DNA of 64,000 nucleotides from Rhinopithecus roxellana (lineage: Eukaryota > Chordata > Mammalia > Primates > Cercopithecidae), in assembly GCF_007565055.1 (NCBI RefSeq), contig NC_044560.1, positions 43,543,030-43,607,029 of the forward strand, given 5' to 3'. Numbering within the stretch: position 1 is the stretch's first letter; the number at the start of each line of letters is the position of its first letter. Below the pieces are notes generated by a model, which searched no databases, was not told where the DNA came from, and saw nothing but the letters and a program-made list of their open reading frames with translations. Shown here in pieces: positions 48,984-59,690 of this stretch. Position numbers and translations under genes: made by a program.

Positions 48984-49280
48984 TTTTGTTTGTTTGTTTG
49001 AGACAGAATCTCACTCTGTGACCCAGGCTGGAGTGCAGTGGTGCAATCTCAGCTCACTGCAGCCTCTGCCTCTTGGGTTTAAGCGATTTTCCTGCCTCAT
49101 CCTCCCAGGTAGCTGGGACTACAGGTGTATGCCACCACACCCAGCTAATTTTTGTATTTTTAGTAGAGACGGGGTTTCACCACCGTGGCCAGGCTGGTCT
49201 CAAACTCCTGACCTTAAGTGATCTGTCCACCTCGCCTCCCAAAGTACTGGGATTACAAGATTGAGCCACCGCACCCGGCC
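48984..49280 (-). mobile_element. Alu, minus strand
   Basis: TTTG repeats then GAGACAGAATCTCACTCTGT. CAGCAATAGTTCTT target duplication. Confidence 0.95.
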
Positions 49281-49474
49281 TCAGCAATAGTTCTTGCTGA
49301 CAGTACGGAATGAATTTTATTGGTGCACTGACTTAAAAAAAGTAGGAACACATACTTGGAAGCCGGCAAGATGACAATGACAAGCTGCAGAGTCTCCCTA
49401 ACAACCACCAATAGAAAAGCTTGTTTTTAATGCAATAAATAAATATTTGAAAGATAATTATTGCTGGTCATTTT

Positions 49475-49770
49475 CAAATTTATTTTTATAATGCTTACTA
49501 GGTACTAACACTTTGTAACTACTAACTCGTTTAATTCATTAATTTATTTAATCCTCAAAACACCAGGAGTGGGTGAGGGAACTATATCGATGGCAGGGTC
49601 CTGGTGCAATCTGGCTCTGCCCTGCATCTGGTCGGCCATTTTAGAAATAAGGCATGTCAACCCCTCAGAGAAAGATCCTCAGACGATGGAAACAGACAAA
49701 AAGGACAAGACAAGACACATTCATAAGCAGTATCTACACAGTACCAAGCCCTGCACTTAGCCTGGTGGGG
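49475..49770 (-). mobile_element. MIR and L2-like fragments
   Basis: 'aatgcttactaggtactaaca' and 'tttaatcctcaaaacacc' fit reversed MIR; 'cagtatctacacagtacc' further right may be a second piece. Confidence 0.55.
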
Positions 49771-49989
49771 GATGCAAAGATGAAATGGATGAGAATGAGG
49801 AATCTTTAATACCAGATGAACAGTGACAAACGCTCTACAGGTGACGAAATGCTAAAGGAGGAGTTACAGGTGGCAGGAACCCCAGAGATTTCAGGGAAGA
49901 GACTGCATTTGTGCTAGTCTTGGCAGGAGGGTAGGAATCCGGCAGGCTGTACGGGCATGGACACTGCAAACAGAGAAAAGCCGGGAACC

Positions 49990-50478
49990 AGCAGATCAGG
50001 TCACTTCCCTGCTTAGCACACTTCAGTGTTTTTTCCCAGCTCACGTAGAATAAAATCTGAACTCCTCCTCATGTTCCGCCCAGACCTCATCCCGGCCCTG
50101 CATCCCTCACTTTCCCCTTGCTCAGTTCAGGCACTCTGGGAACCTTTTCACTTGCTATTCTCTATTACTCGGCTCCAAGCTGGAGTAACTCCTCGTCAGT
50201 CCTCGGGTCTCCACTAACTTGCAATGCCTCGGAGAGGCCTTCCCAGTCCGCGTGCCACGGAAGCTCGGGCCCCCTGCCTTTTTTCCTCTCTCAGCAGACT
50301 ATCTGATTCCCTCCAAGCACACATATTAATGTGTACCGGGCTTCCTCTGTTTTGCGTGTGTAATGTCTGTCTTCCTCTCTAGAAGCAGTTCCACAAGCCG
50401 GGTTTTGCCCATCGTGTTCTCCTCCGATCAAGGCAGATGGAGGGGCTCGATAAAAATTGTGGAATGAATGGAGTGAGT
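49990..50478 (+). mobile_element. L2 LINE 3' part
   Basis: 'cttccctgcttagcacacttcagtg', 'cagacctcatcccggccctgc' and 'ggaatgaatggagtga' form a well-preserved L2 3' end. It abuts CpG island B. Overlapping frames are not genes. Confidence 0.85.
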
Positions 50479-50519
50479 CAGTGATTGGCTGTGAGTTGAG
50501 GCCCTGGCGAGGACAGGAC

Positions 50520-51330
50520 TGAGTGTGCTAGGAAATAGTTGATCGTGGCGAGAGCTTCGAGATCACCGCAGGCAGGTAGAAAGGCGGTGGGTACAGGGCG
50601 GGAGGACCTTAAAGGGACGCTCGGGTTCGGATTCATTCCCCCAAAGGGCACTGCATTGCAGGCGCCAGGCCAGGTGTGGGGCGGGGACAAGCTAACCTCA
50701 GTGAGGCTGTGTCGCCGCGCCACCGTGGCTTCCCTGTGTCCAGAGCCAAAGCAACGAGTAGGGGCTAGGGGAAAGGAGACTGTACCGAGACAAAACGCTG
50801 CGCTTCCCCATCGGTGCGCTTCCCCAGCGGTCCCCGTCCCCGCGGCCAAGGGTCGGGTTCAGGGGTCGCCTAGGCATCCAGGCTCCTGGGGCCGGGAACG
50901 CGGCCCGAGAGACCGCCGGGGACCGCCCCGCCGCCGCGGCGCCCCTGCCTCAGGGTAACAGGTCCCGACCGGCCGCGCCCACACTCACCCTGCCCCGCCT
51001 GGCGAGCTGAGCGCTGCCTCCACAGCCGGCGGGTCGCCTTCCACGGCCGCCGCAAGGAAAACAGCTTCCGGCTCTTCTGGCCTCCCTTCTCAGTGGCGCC
51101 CATCGGTGCGCCGCGCCCTCCCCCGCCGCCACCGCCCGAGCCGAGCGCCACCGCTCGCCGCCGCCGCCGCGCGTCTGCCAGGTGCCGGGCCGCTGCCTGG
51201 AGACGCGCGCCGGGGGCGGAGCTTAGGGCCTGGAGCCGTGGCTGGCGCCGACGGGGAGGCTTCCCGGCCCGGCCCACACGGCGGCGCCTGGCGCCCGAGG
51301 GGTGGGAGTGAGCGCGGGCCCGCGCCCCTC
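50520..51330 (-). promoter_or_regulatory. CpG island B, promoter of the minus-strand gene
   Basis: The sequence is very GC-rich and dense in CpG, with runs such as GCCGCCGCGGCG, in contrast to AT-rich flanks. GC boxes are visible at 50678-50686 (GGGGCGGGG) and 51214-51223 (GGGGCGGAGC). No TATA box stands out, which is typical of dispersed housekeeping-type promoters. It covers the candidate first coding exon. An open plus-strand frame at 50539-50958 crosses the same island, but GC-rich DNA lacks stop codons and its composition does not look like protein. Divergent noncoding transcription to the plus side is possible. Confidence 0.8.
50989..51103 (-). CDS. Coding part of first exon of an unidentified minus-strand gene
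   Basis: The ATG is at 51103-51101, inside CpG island B. It opens 38 codons plus one base and reaches a consensus donor: exon end CAGG, intron GTGAGTGTGG from 50988 downward. The peptide begins MGATEKGGQKSRKLFSLRR and is strongly basic, with several Arg/Lys and two Trp residues. It has no signal peptide or membrane segment. The start context has G at +4 but C at -3, so it is moderate. The frame stays open upstream to about 51277 without another ATG, which makes 51103 the first in-frame ATG there. A different-frame ATG at 51374 opens an upstream ORF ending at about 51090, overlapping this start; it would matter only if transcription begins above 51374. The exon ends in phase 1, and the candidate exon at 26104-26009 accepts that phase. 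I do not recognise the protein. Seen: ATG, donor, phase, CpG context. Inferred: that it is expressed. Confidence 0.6.
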
Positions 51331-51619
51331 ACTTGGGAGGCACAGTTAGCACCCTTAATTAATACAGGAGTCATGGGGGGCGCTCACCCATTTTATCTCC
51401 CAGTTACAAACCATACACTCCACGCTCCGAGAGGGTAAGGCATCTGCCCACAATCACACAGCGCTAAAGAAATTCCAGAGCCCTAGGCTCTGACGATGTT
51501 TACTCACACCGTGCTACCGCCTCAGAATGAAACAACATCACGTTAGAAAGTGGTTTTAATTCTGACAGATATTCCTGTTTTCCTAATACAAGGGATTACT
51601 AGTCACCCATGATTTTTTG

Positions 51620-51775
51620 AGAACCTGTTCCATGTCCAGCTACTTTTACACACATTTCATGAAACCTCATTGCAACCCCATGGTGTGGAAGGCGTTTCCC
51701 ATTTTCCAGATGAGGAAACTGAAATGGCAGAACTGAAGCTCCTTCACCCCATCCCCATGCCACCACTGGTCTCTG
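51620..51775 (-). mobile_element. MIR
   Basis: 'tttccagatgaggaaactgaaatggcag' is the reversed MIR core. Confidence 0.75.
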
Positions 51776-51844
51776 TTGAGATTTTGCTTGGAATTGCGAG
51801 ATACTGAGAGGAAGATCAAAACCAACGCCCTTGAACACGACCTG

Positions 51845-52065
51845 GCTGCAATAATAACAGCTAATATTTATAGAACGTTTTTTATGTGGCAGATTTTACA
51901 TACTGCCCGGGCTGGAGTGCAATGGCGTCATCTCAGCTCACCACAACCTCTGCCTCCTGGGTTCAAATGATTCTCCTGCCTCAGCCTCCCGAATAATACT
52001 CGGGGGGCGGAAACAATCTCCAAACTCAACAGATGGGGAAGCTGAGCATCAGAGAGTACAGGTTA
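51845..52065 (-). mobile_element. MIR split by an Alu fragment
   Basis: 'ataataacagctaatatttatag' on the left and 'agatggggaagctgagcatcagag' on the right flank the 95-bp Alu piece. Confidence 0.65.
51902..51996 (-). mobile_element. 95-bp internal Alu fragment inside a MIR
   Basis: Carries only the central Alu part, from GGGCTGGAGTGCAATGGCGT to CAGCCTCCCGAAT. It lacks a poly-T/A tail and both Alu ends. MIR-like sequence continues on each side. Confidence 0.85.
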
Positions 52066-52124
52066 GATATCTAAAACTTCAATCAAGGTTTTATGTTAGG
52101 TCAAATTATGAAATTGCCATTTTT

Positions 52125-52406
52125 GGCCGGGCGCGGTGGCTCAAGCCTGTAATCCCAGCACTTTGGGAGGCCGAGACGGGCGGATCACGAGGTCAGGAGA
52201 TCGAGACCATCCTGGCTAACATGGTGAAACCCCGTCTCTACTAAAAAAATACAAAAAACTAGCCGGGCGAGGTGGCGGGCGCCTGTAGTCCCAGCTACTT
52301 GGGAGGCTGAGGCAGGAGAATGGCGTAAACCCGGGAGGCGGAGCTTGCAGTGAGCTGAGATCCGGCCACTGCACTCCAGCCCGGGCGACAGAGCGAGACT
52401 CCGTCT

Positions 52407-52460
<54 letters not shown>
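52125..52460 (+). mobile_element. Very young AluY, Old World monkey type, 53-A tail
   Basis: Near-consensus full-length AluY with an unbroken run of 53 A (52408-52460) and a perfect 15-base target duplication GAAATTGCCATTTTT (52110-52124, 52461-52475). These are marks of recent insertion. Confidence 0.97.
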
Positions 52461-52462
<2 letters not shown>

Positions 52463-52539
52463 AATTGCCATTTTTGTAGGCCCAAACAATATCAGACAAG
52501 AGCTTCTATAGGTGACCAAAATTAAAATCACCAGTGGAG

Positions 52540-52665
52540 ATCGGGCACGGTGGCTCACACCTGTAATCCCAGCACTTCGGGCAGCCAAGGCAGTCAGATC
52601 ACTTGAGTCCAGGAGTTCAAGAGCAGCCTTCACAGCAAAGCAAAAACCTGTCTCTACCAAAAATG

Positions 52666-52707
<42 letters not shown>

Positions 52708-52849
52708 TTAGCCAGGCATGGTGGCACACACCTGCAGTCCCAGCTACTCAGGAGGCTGAGGTGGGAGGATCACCTGTGCCCAGCGAGGTAGAGGCTGCAG
52801 TGAGCCGAGATGGTGCCACGATACTCCAGCCTGGCTGACAGTCACATTC

Positions 52850-52880
<31 letters not shown>
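52540..52880 (+). mobile_element. Alu with (AC)n in its central linker
   Basis: GGGCACGGTGGCTCACACCT near the start, 28-A tail. Target duplication AAAATCACCAGTGGAGA on both sides. Confidence 0.95.
52668..52705. repeat. (AC)n microsatellite within an Alu
   Basis: About 19 uninterrupted AC units replace the middle A-rich linker of the Alu at 52540-52880. Pure and long, so length variation is likely. Confidence 0.95.
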
Positions 52881-52883
<3 letters not shown>

Positions 52884-53123
52884 CCAGTGGAGACAGGTGA
52901 AAATCGAATGCCTGCTGATGTGATATGCTGAGAAAGACACATCACCTATGGAGTATTCTGGCCAAATATGCACAGAGTGAAGCTACTCATGGGGAAACAT
53001 CAGATAAACCCAAAACGAGGAATCCACTATTAAAAGGGACAGAGAAGTGCTGTATTCCTCAAAAGTATCAATGTCATAAAATAAGAAGAAAAGCTATGGA
53101 GATGTTCTAGATTCGAGGTGACT

Positions 53124-53422
53124 GGGCTGGGAGCAGTGGTTCACGCCTGTAATCCCAGTACTTGGGGAGGCCAAGGCAGATGAATCACCTGAAGTCAGGG
53201 GTTCGAGACCAGCCTGGCCAACATGGCGAAACCCCGTCTCTACTAAAATTACAAAAATTAACTGAGCGCAGTGGCGTGCACCTGTAATCCCAGCTACTCG
53301 GGAGGCTGAGGCAACAGAATCACTTGAACCTGGGAGGCGGAGGTTGCAGTGAGCCAAGATTGCGCCATTGCACTCCAGCCTGGGAGACAGAGCAAAACTC
53401 CATCACAAAAAAAAAAAAAAAA
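53124..53422 (+). mobile_element. Alu (AluS-type)
   Basis: GGCTGGGAGCAGTGGTTCAC start, A20 tail. AGGTGAC(T/C)G flanks. Confidence 0.95.
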
Positions 53423-53663
53423 GGTGACCGAAGAGACATTGCAGCTAAATGCAATACCTGACTCTAGACTGGACCCTGTTTTGTAATTTTTTTGTTTTTG
53501 TTTTTTAAGGCTCTAAAGCATATTACTGAGTTAATTTTACCAAAAAAAATTAAATGTAGGTAGCAGATTAGAGAAAAAATGCTTATCAATAAAAAACTTA
53601 CTGACATTGATAACTACACTGTGATTATATAAGAAAATACCCCTATTTTAAGAAAATACACAC

Positions 53664-53816
53664 TGAAGCCCCACACAGTGGCTTCGCCTCTAATCCCAGC
53701 ACTTTGGGAGGCTGAGGTGGACAGATGGCTTGAGCTCAGGAGTTCAAGACCAGCCTGGACAATGTGGTGAAACCTTTTGTCTCTCTTATTAAAAACTGAA
53801 AAATATGAAAAAAAAA
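53664..53816 (+). mobile_element. Left-arm Alu monomer (FLAM-like)
   Basis: A single arm from about CACACAGTGGCTTCGCCTCT to an A-rich end. AGAAAAT(A/G)CACA flanks. Confidence 0.8.
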
Positions 53817-53924
53817 TTAAAAGAAAATGCACATGAAAGCATTTAGGAATAAAGAGCCATGATGCATTTAACATGCCTTCAAGTGATTGGGTGGCAGGGG
53901 GGAGAAAAAGTATTTATGTACATA

Positions 53925-55660
53925 AAATGGGAGGAATCACTCCACCCAAATTTGAAGCCTACTATAAAGGTACAGTTTCAAAAACAGTGCGGTGTTGGCA
54001 GAAAAATAGACACATACATCAACGGAACAGAATAAAGACCCAGAAACAGAATAGACCCACATAAATCTGTCCAACTAATTTTTGACAAAGGATCAAAAGC
54101 AATTCAGTGGAAGAAATGTGCTTTTTCAACAAATGATGCTGGAGCAATTGGACGTCCGTAGGGAAAAAAAAAAGAGAGAGAAGATCCAGGACCCAAACTT
54201 CATACCTTATACAAAAATCAAGTCAAAATGGATTCTAGACTTAAATGTAAAACTATAATACTTAGAAAGAAATAGGAGAAAATTTTCTAGTACCCAGAGC
54301 TATGCAGAGAGTTATTTGGCTTGTTACCAAAAGTACAATAAGTGGAAAAATTGTTAAGTTGGACCTTAGCAAGATTTTTTTTGCTCTGTGAAAGACCCTG
54401 TTAAGAAGATGAAAAGACATACTACCAACTGGGGAAAATACTTTAAACCACATAGCCAACAAAGGAGTATTTAGAATATGTAAAGAATTCTCAAAACTCA
54501 GCATTAAAAAACAAACAAACTGGAGGGTGCAATGGCTCACACCGGTAATCTCAGTACTTTGGGAGGCCGAGGCAGGTGGATCACCTGAGGTCAGGAGTTC
54601 AAGACTAGGCTGACCAACATGGTGAAACCCTGCCTCTACTAAAAATACAACATTAGCCAGGAATGGGGGCGCATGCCTGTAATCCCAGGTACTTGGGAGG
54701 CTGAGGCAGGAGAACTGTTTGAACCCAGGAGTGGAGGTTGCAGTGAGCCAAGATCACGCCATTGCACTCCAACCTAGGTAATATAGTGAGACTCTGTCTC
54801 AAAAAAAAAAAAAAAAAAAATTTAAAATGTGCAAAAGACATGAACACGTATTTCCCTGAAGCAGAAATATAGATAACAAATAAGCATATGAAAAGAAATT
54901 CAACATTATTAGCCATTAGGGAAATACAAATTAAAACCACAATAAGATATCACTATACACCTAACAGAATGAGGATGTAGCAGAGAAACTGAATCACTCC
55001 TACATCACTGGCAGGAATGTAAACTGGTACAGACACCCTGGAAGAGTTTAGCAGTTTCTTAGAAAACTAAACACACAACTACCATACAATCCAGCAATTG
55101 CGCTCTTGGGTACTTATCCCAGAAAAAATGAAAACACACAAAAACCTATAAAAGGAACGTTCAGTAGCTTTACTTTGTAACAGCCCAAAACTGGGAACAA
55201 CCCAGGCATCTTTTAATGGGTCAATGGTAAAACAAGCTGTGGTACATGCATACCATGGAACACTAGTGAGCAACAAAAAGTAACAAACTATTGACACATA
55301 TAACAATCTCAGTGAATCTCCAAGGAATTATGATAAGTGAAAAAAGCTAATCCCAATACTATACATTTTCATTTATATAATATTTTTAAATGGTAAAATT
55401 ATACAAATGGAGGACAAAATAGTAGCTGCCAGAGAGTAGCAGGATGCATGTAGCTATGGAAGGGATTCTGTGGTGATGAAACTGTTTTGTATGTATCTTT
55501 AATGTATCAGTATCAACTTATTGGTTACTATATTAGATTATAGTTTTACACAATGTTACTATTAGGAGAAAACGGGTAAAAGAGTACATGGGTCTTTCGG
55601 TATTATTCCTTACAACTACTATCAATCTACAATTATCTCAAAACAAAACATTTTAGTTTT
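53925..55660 (+). mobile_element. L1M LINE 3' portion interrupted by an Alu
   Basis: ORF2 C-terminal region and 3'-untranslated sequence: 'tttgacaaaggatc', 'tgatgctggagcaattgg', 'tcaagtcaaaatggatt', then 'cactggcaggaatgtaaa' and 'tacccatacaatcc'-like blocks. The Alu at 54522-54821 splits it. Frames are broken. Confidence 0.8.
54522..54821 (+). mobile_element. Alu inside L1M
   Basis: GGAGGGTGCAATGGCTCACA start, A20 tail, splitting an L1M. Confidence 0.95.
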
Positions 55661-55721
55661 TATAGACTGCATATCAACAATTTCGTATAGTTCAATTCAA
55701 TACTTAAAATTCAGCTGAGTC

Positions 55722-55989
55722 GGCCGGGCGTGGTGGCTCACACCTGTAATTCTAGCACTTTGGGAGGCTCAGGTGGGCGGATCACAAGGTCAGGAGATAG
55801 AGGATATCCTGGCCAACATTGTGAAACCCCAGTGGCATGCATCTATAATCCTGGCTACTTGGGAGGATTGCTTGAGCCTGGGAGGTTGAGGCTGCAGGAA
55901 GCCATGATCATGCCACTGTACTCCAGCCTGGGAGTTTTTGAGACAGAGCAAGACCCTATCTCAAAAAAAAAAAAAAAAAAAAAAAAAAA
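55722..55989 (+). mobile_element. Alu with internal deletion
   Basis: GGCCGGGCGTGGTGGCTCAC start. About 40 bases around the central linker are missing. A-tail runs into a GA-rich patch (55992-56022). Confidence 0.95.
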
Positions 55990-56083
55990 CATAAGAGAGA
56001 GAAACAGAGAGAGAGAGAAAAAATATTGGGAAAACCCCATTTCATTCTTTCTTTAATTCAGAAGAACAGAAGAATAGGAAGTT

Positions 56084-56378
56084 GGCCCAATGTGGTGGCT
56101 CACACCTGTAATCCCAGCACTTTGAGAGGCCAAGGTCGGCAGATTGCCTGTGGTAAGGAGTTTGAGACCAGCCTGGTCAGCATGGTGAAACCCCGTCTCT
56201 ACTAAAAAAAAAAAAAAAAATTAGCTGGCCATGGTGGCACGCATCTGTAGTCCTGGCTACTTGGATAGCTGAGAGAGGAGAATCACTTGATCCTGGGAGG
56301 GGAAGGTTGCAGTGAGCCCAGATTGCGCCACTGCACTCCAGCCTGGGTGACAGAGCAAGATTCTGTCTCAAAAAAAAA
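56084..56378 (+). mobile_element. Alu (AluS-type)
   Basis: GGCCCAATGTGGTGGCTCAC start. AATAGGAAG(T/C)T flanks. Confidence 0.95.
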
Positions 56379-56547
56379 GAAGACAAATAGGAAGCTCTAA
56401 ATGTGAAATGAAGAAGGAAACTGGGAAGAAGGTGGAAACTGAGAGATGTTCTCTCTCTATCAGCAATAAGCTGCTTTCTTCTACAGCAGCTCTCACTCTT
56501 CTTGGCATCCGGACTGAAGAAATAGGCCTTTAGAAGAAGTGATGTTG

Positions 56548-56835
56548 CCTGGGCACAGTGACTCATACCTGTAATCCCAACACTTTAGGTGGCTAAGGCA
56601 GGTGGATCACTTGAGGTCAGGAGTTCAAGACCAGCCTGGCCAAAATAGTGAAACCTCTTCTCTACTAAAAATAGAAAAATAAGCCAGGCATGGTGGTACG
56701 CACCTGTAATCCCGGTTACTCAGGAGGCTGAGGCAGGAGAATCACTTGAAGGCAGAGGTTGCAGTGAGCCAAGATCACGCCACTGCACTCCAGCCTGGGC
56801 AATAGAGGGAGACCCTGTCTCAAAAAGAAAAAAAA
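56548..56835 (+). mobile_element. Alu (AluS-type)
   Basis: GCCTGGGCACAGTGACTCAT start. A(G/A)AAGTGAT flanks. Confidence 0.95.
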
Positions 56836-56839
56836 GTGA

Positions 56840-57720
56840 TCTAGTTAGCAAAGCTACTCAGGAATGGTAACCACGTGCCACCAATTAGGGTTGCCCTCTA
56901 TCCTGGGACCTTTTACCTGGCCTTAGGGTTAAGACACCTAGAAATCTAGTCCTGGTTAACCAAACCATCTCTGAAAGACTAGCTATGTCCCTTTTTCTCC
57001 TAGCTCACTTATTGACCACCAACACGGCTACTCCCTCCCATTAGTGGAGGGAACTTAACCAGATGACCTAAAAGTTCCCTTCCAGGGCCTTCCAATATCC
57101 TTCCCTGTGCATCCTGACTCTCACTGGCTGCTCTGAAATAGTGCTAAGTGTTAATAGCCCCACTGGGCCTGGCTTAGAGACTCACCTTTTATTTCACTGT
57201 CCTGGCACATCCAGTCGATTGAAACAGCTGCTTGGAGAGGCTCCCTTGCTCACTGCTTAGACTTCACTGGTCAGAGAAAGATGCAAGGGACATTCTTTAG
57301 CTTGCCCTTTTAGTCCAAACATCACATGATTTTGTGGAACTCTTCCAACTGGAGCTGAAAAAAGACCAGAAGCCTCTGACTCCCACAGTCACTGCTTGCT
57401 CCAGGCAGATCCAGTGGCGAGCTTTTGCTACAGTCCCTGGAGTCCATGGGAAAAGAACGTGGTCTGAGAGAAGATCTTCCAACAAGTGGAAACACCCAAG
57501 TGCCTGAGGCACATTCATAAGCATGAGCAACATGGAATTTCTTTTCAAATGTCAAAAATGCAAACCAAGTAAGCCCACTTATTTGTACATCTGGCTCACT
57601 GGGCATGGAGAAAAACAAAATGGGGGAAAAAAATCCTGAATTCCATGCATGTCATTGTGTTTACAAAGCTAGGTCCAGAAATGCGAATATGACAGTACTC
57701 AAAGTCAACAGGATACAAGA
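56840..57720. other. Unique sequence, no gene recognised
   Basis: Minus-strand frames at 57297-57618 lack convincing splice sites or recognisable protein. Confidence 0.5.
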
Positions 57721-57721
57721 T

Positions 57722-57768
57722 TTGTGTGTGTGTGCGTGCATGTATATGCACATGTGGGTGCGGTGTGA
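57722..57768. repeat. TG-rich imperfect microsatellite
   Basis: TGTGTGTGTGTGCGTGCATG... followed by further TG-rich sequence up to GGTGTGAGTGTAGG. Confidence 0.8.
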
Positions 57769-57784
57769 GTGTAGGAGAGCTAGT

Positions 57785-58010
57785 AGAAAGGGCCTGGACT
57801 TTCCAGCTAAGCACAACTGTATGAATCCTGGCTCTGCCACTGACTAACTTTACGGCCTTGGCCAACTTGCCTAACTTCTCTAAGTTTCTGTTTCCCAATC
57901 TGTAAAATGGAAATAATACCTAGCACCTACTTCACAGATGTGATGAGTGTTGCTGTTACATGTAAACGATCAAATAGGCTCAGTAAATGGTAGCTTACTA
58001 TAGTACTTTG
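57785..58010 (+). mobile_element. MIR, nearly full length
   Basis: 'atcctggctctgccactgactaac', 'ttctctaagtttctgtttcc' and 'atctgtaaaatggaaataat' match MIR. Confidence 0.85.
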
Positions 58011-58046
58011 TCCATTGAGAGAGACAGGACAGACAAAAAGGATGAC

Positions 58047-58342
58047 TTTTTTTTTTTTTTTTTTTGAGACAGGGTTTCACTCTGTCACCCAAGCTGGAAT
58101 ACAGTGACATGATCTCAGCTCACTGTAGCCTCAACCTCCCAGGCTCAAACATTCCTCCCACCTCAGCCTCCAGAGTAGTCGGGACTATAGGCACACACCA
58201 TCACACCCAGCTAATTGTTTTATTTTCTGTAGAGATGGGGTCTCACTCTATTGCCCAGTCTGGTTTGAATTCCTGGGCTCAAGCGATCTTCCCACCTCAG
58301 CCTCCCAAAGTGTTGGGATTACAGGCATGAGCCACCATACCT
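58047..58342 (-). mobile_element. Alu, minus strand (AluJ-type)
   Basis: T19 tract then GAGACAGGGTTTCACTCTGT, ending CACCATACCTGA. Confidence 0.95.
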
Positions 58343-58700
58343 GATAGAATGGCAATTTTTTTTTTCACAATGAATCAATAAATGGATGGTATATGCATTT
58401 GTGTGGCTAAAGAGAGAGAAATGAAAAGGTCTTGGTTTTTGGAGAAGATCATATCCTTGAAACTTCATTATTTAAATATCTTTCTTTTATTATGCTTGAA
58501 GAACCTTGTTGCCCGTCCTCTTTTACTGAAAGTTCCAGAATATAAGCTAAACTACATAACCTAACCCAAATGCCTCTGGAGCCACTGGACCCAATAGTGT
58601 TGTTTCATGTTTCTGTTTCCCCAATGGCAATGACAATAGGACTGTCATTAGTGCAGAAAACAATTAAGGGTAGTCTCCACTTTAAATTTATTTTTAATCT

Positions 58701-59642
58701 AAAGTTTACAAGATTAAAGAGTGATACCTACATGTGGCTAGCAGCTATCTATTGTATGTCATAGTCATGAAACATTTCTATCATTCCAGAATATTCTACC
58801 AGACAATCACTGCTCTAGAAACATGCTTCATGTACTTTGGGCTTGTTTCAAGATCTATATCCACAAGCAAGGCATTTTATTCCAAAGTCCTTCTTGTTTC
58901 ACTATGGTTTACTCCTATTCAGAGAAATTATTCTTTCTCCTTTGACTAATATACACTGAGCATCACATCCACATATATCAAACCTTACAGTGGATTGTCA
59001 AATAGGCTGCACTCTCATTTTGCTAAAAAGTTCACAAGATTAAAGAGTGATACCTACATGTGGCTAGTGGCTATCTATTGTATGTCACAGTCATGGCACA
59101 TTTCTATCATTCCAGAATGTTCTATCGGACAAGGGCTGGCTGCTCTAGAAACGTGTTTCACATGCCTTGGGCTTATTTCAAGATCTATAGCCACAAGCAG
59201 AGCATTTTACTCCAAAGCCCTTTTTATTTCACTATGGCTTACTCCTTTTTAGAAATTATTCTTTATTTATTTATTTATTTATTTTATTTTATTTATTTAT
59301 TTTTTTTTTTTTGGAGCAGGAGATGGTGTCTCACTCTGTTGCCCAGGCTGGAGTGCAGTGGTGAGATCTCGGCTCACTGCAACCTCCACCTCCCAGGTTC
59401 AAGAGATTCTCTTGCCTCCGCCTCCCAAGTAGCTGGGATTACAAACACCCACCACCATACCCGGCTAATTTTTGTATTTTTAGTAGAGACGGGGTTTTAC
59501 CATGTTGGCCAGGCTGGTCTCGAACTCCTGACCTCAAGCAATCCACCCACCTTGGCCTCCCAAAGTGCTGGGATTACAGGCGTGAGCCACCACACCTGGC
59601 TATAGATTATTCTTTGTCCTTCAACTAATGTACACTGAACAT
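58701..59642. repeat. Local tandem duplication, unit ~270-326 bp, second copy split by an Alu
   Basis: Copy A spans about 58701-58963. Copy B spans about 59027-59263 and resumes at 59605-59642 after a minus-strand Alu. Both contain AGATTAAAGAGTGATACCTA, 'tctatcattccagaat' and 'ACTCC' blocks at an offset of 326 bases. The core resembles an ancient interspersed repeat containing ACATGTGGCTAGTGGCTA, so a repeat together with its flank was duplicated before the Alu entered. Confidence 0.85.
59264..59600 (-). mobile_element. Alu, minus strand, with (TTTA)n tail
   Basis: TTTA microsatellite at 59262-59301 plus T-run, then GGTGTCTCACTCTGTTGCCC, ending CACACCTGGC. TTATTCTTT on both sides; it splits copy B of the local tandem duplication. 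Confidence 0.95.
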
Positions 59643-59690
59643 CTTGATCTTTAATTTCCCAGCCTCTACAACTATGAGAAAGGAATTTCT

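Larger units (their letters stand above)
26105..50988 (-). other. Presumed first intron (about 24.9 kb)
   Basis: Bounded on the minus strand by GTGAGT at 50988 and CTAG at 26105. It contains a long decayed L1, about 15 Alus, many MIR and L2 pieces and the second CpG island at 38.7-39.26 kb. The exon pairing is inferred from splice signals and phase only; an unseen small exon between them is possible. Confidence 0.5.

Noticed and set aside
59060..59605. 181-codon plus-strand open frame, the longest in the window
   Set aside because: Joins tandem-duplicated noncoding sequence to a minus-strand Alu; no splice or start evidence.
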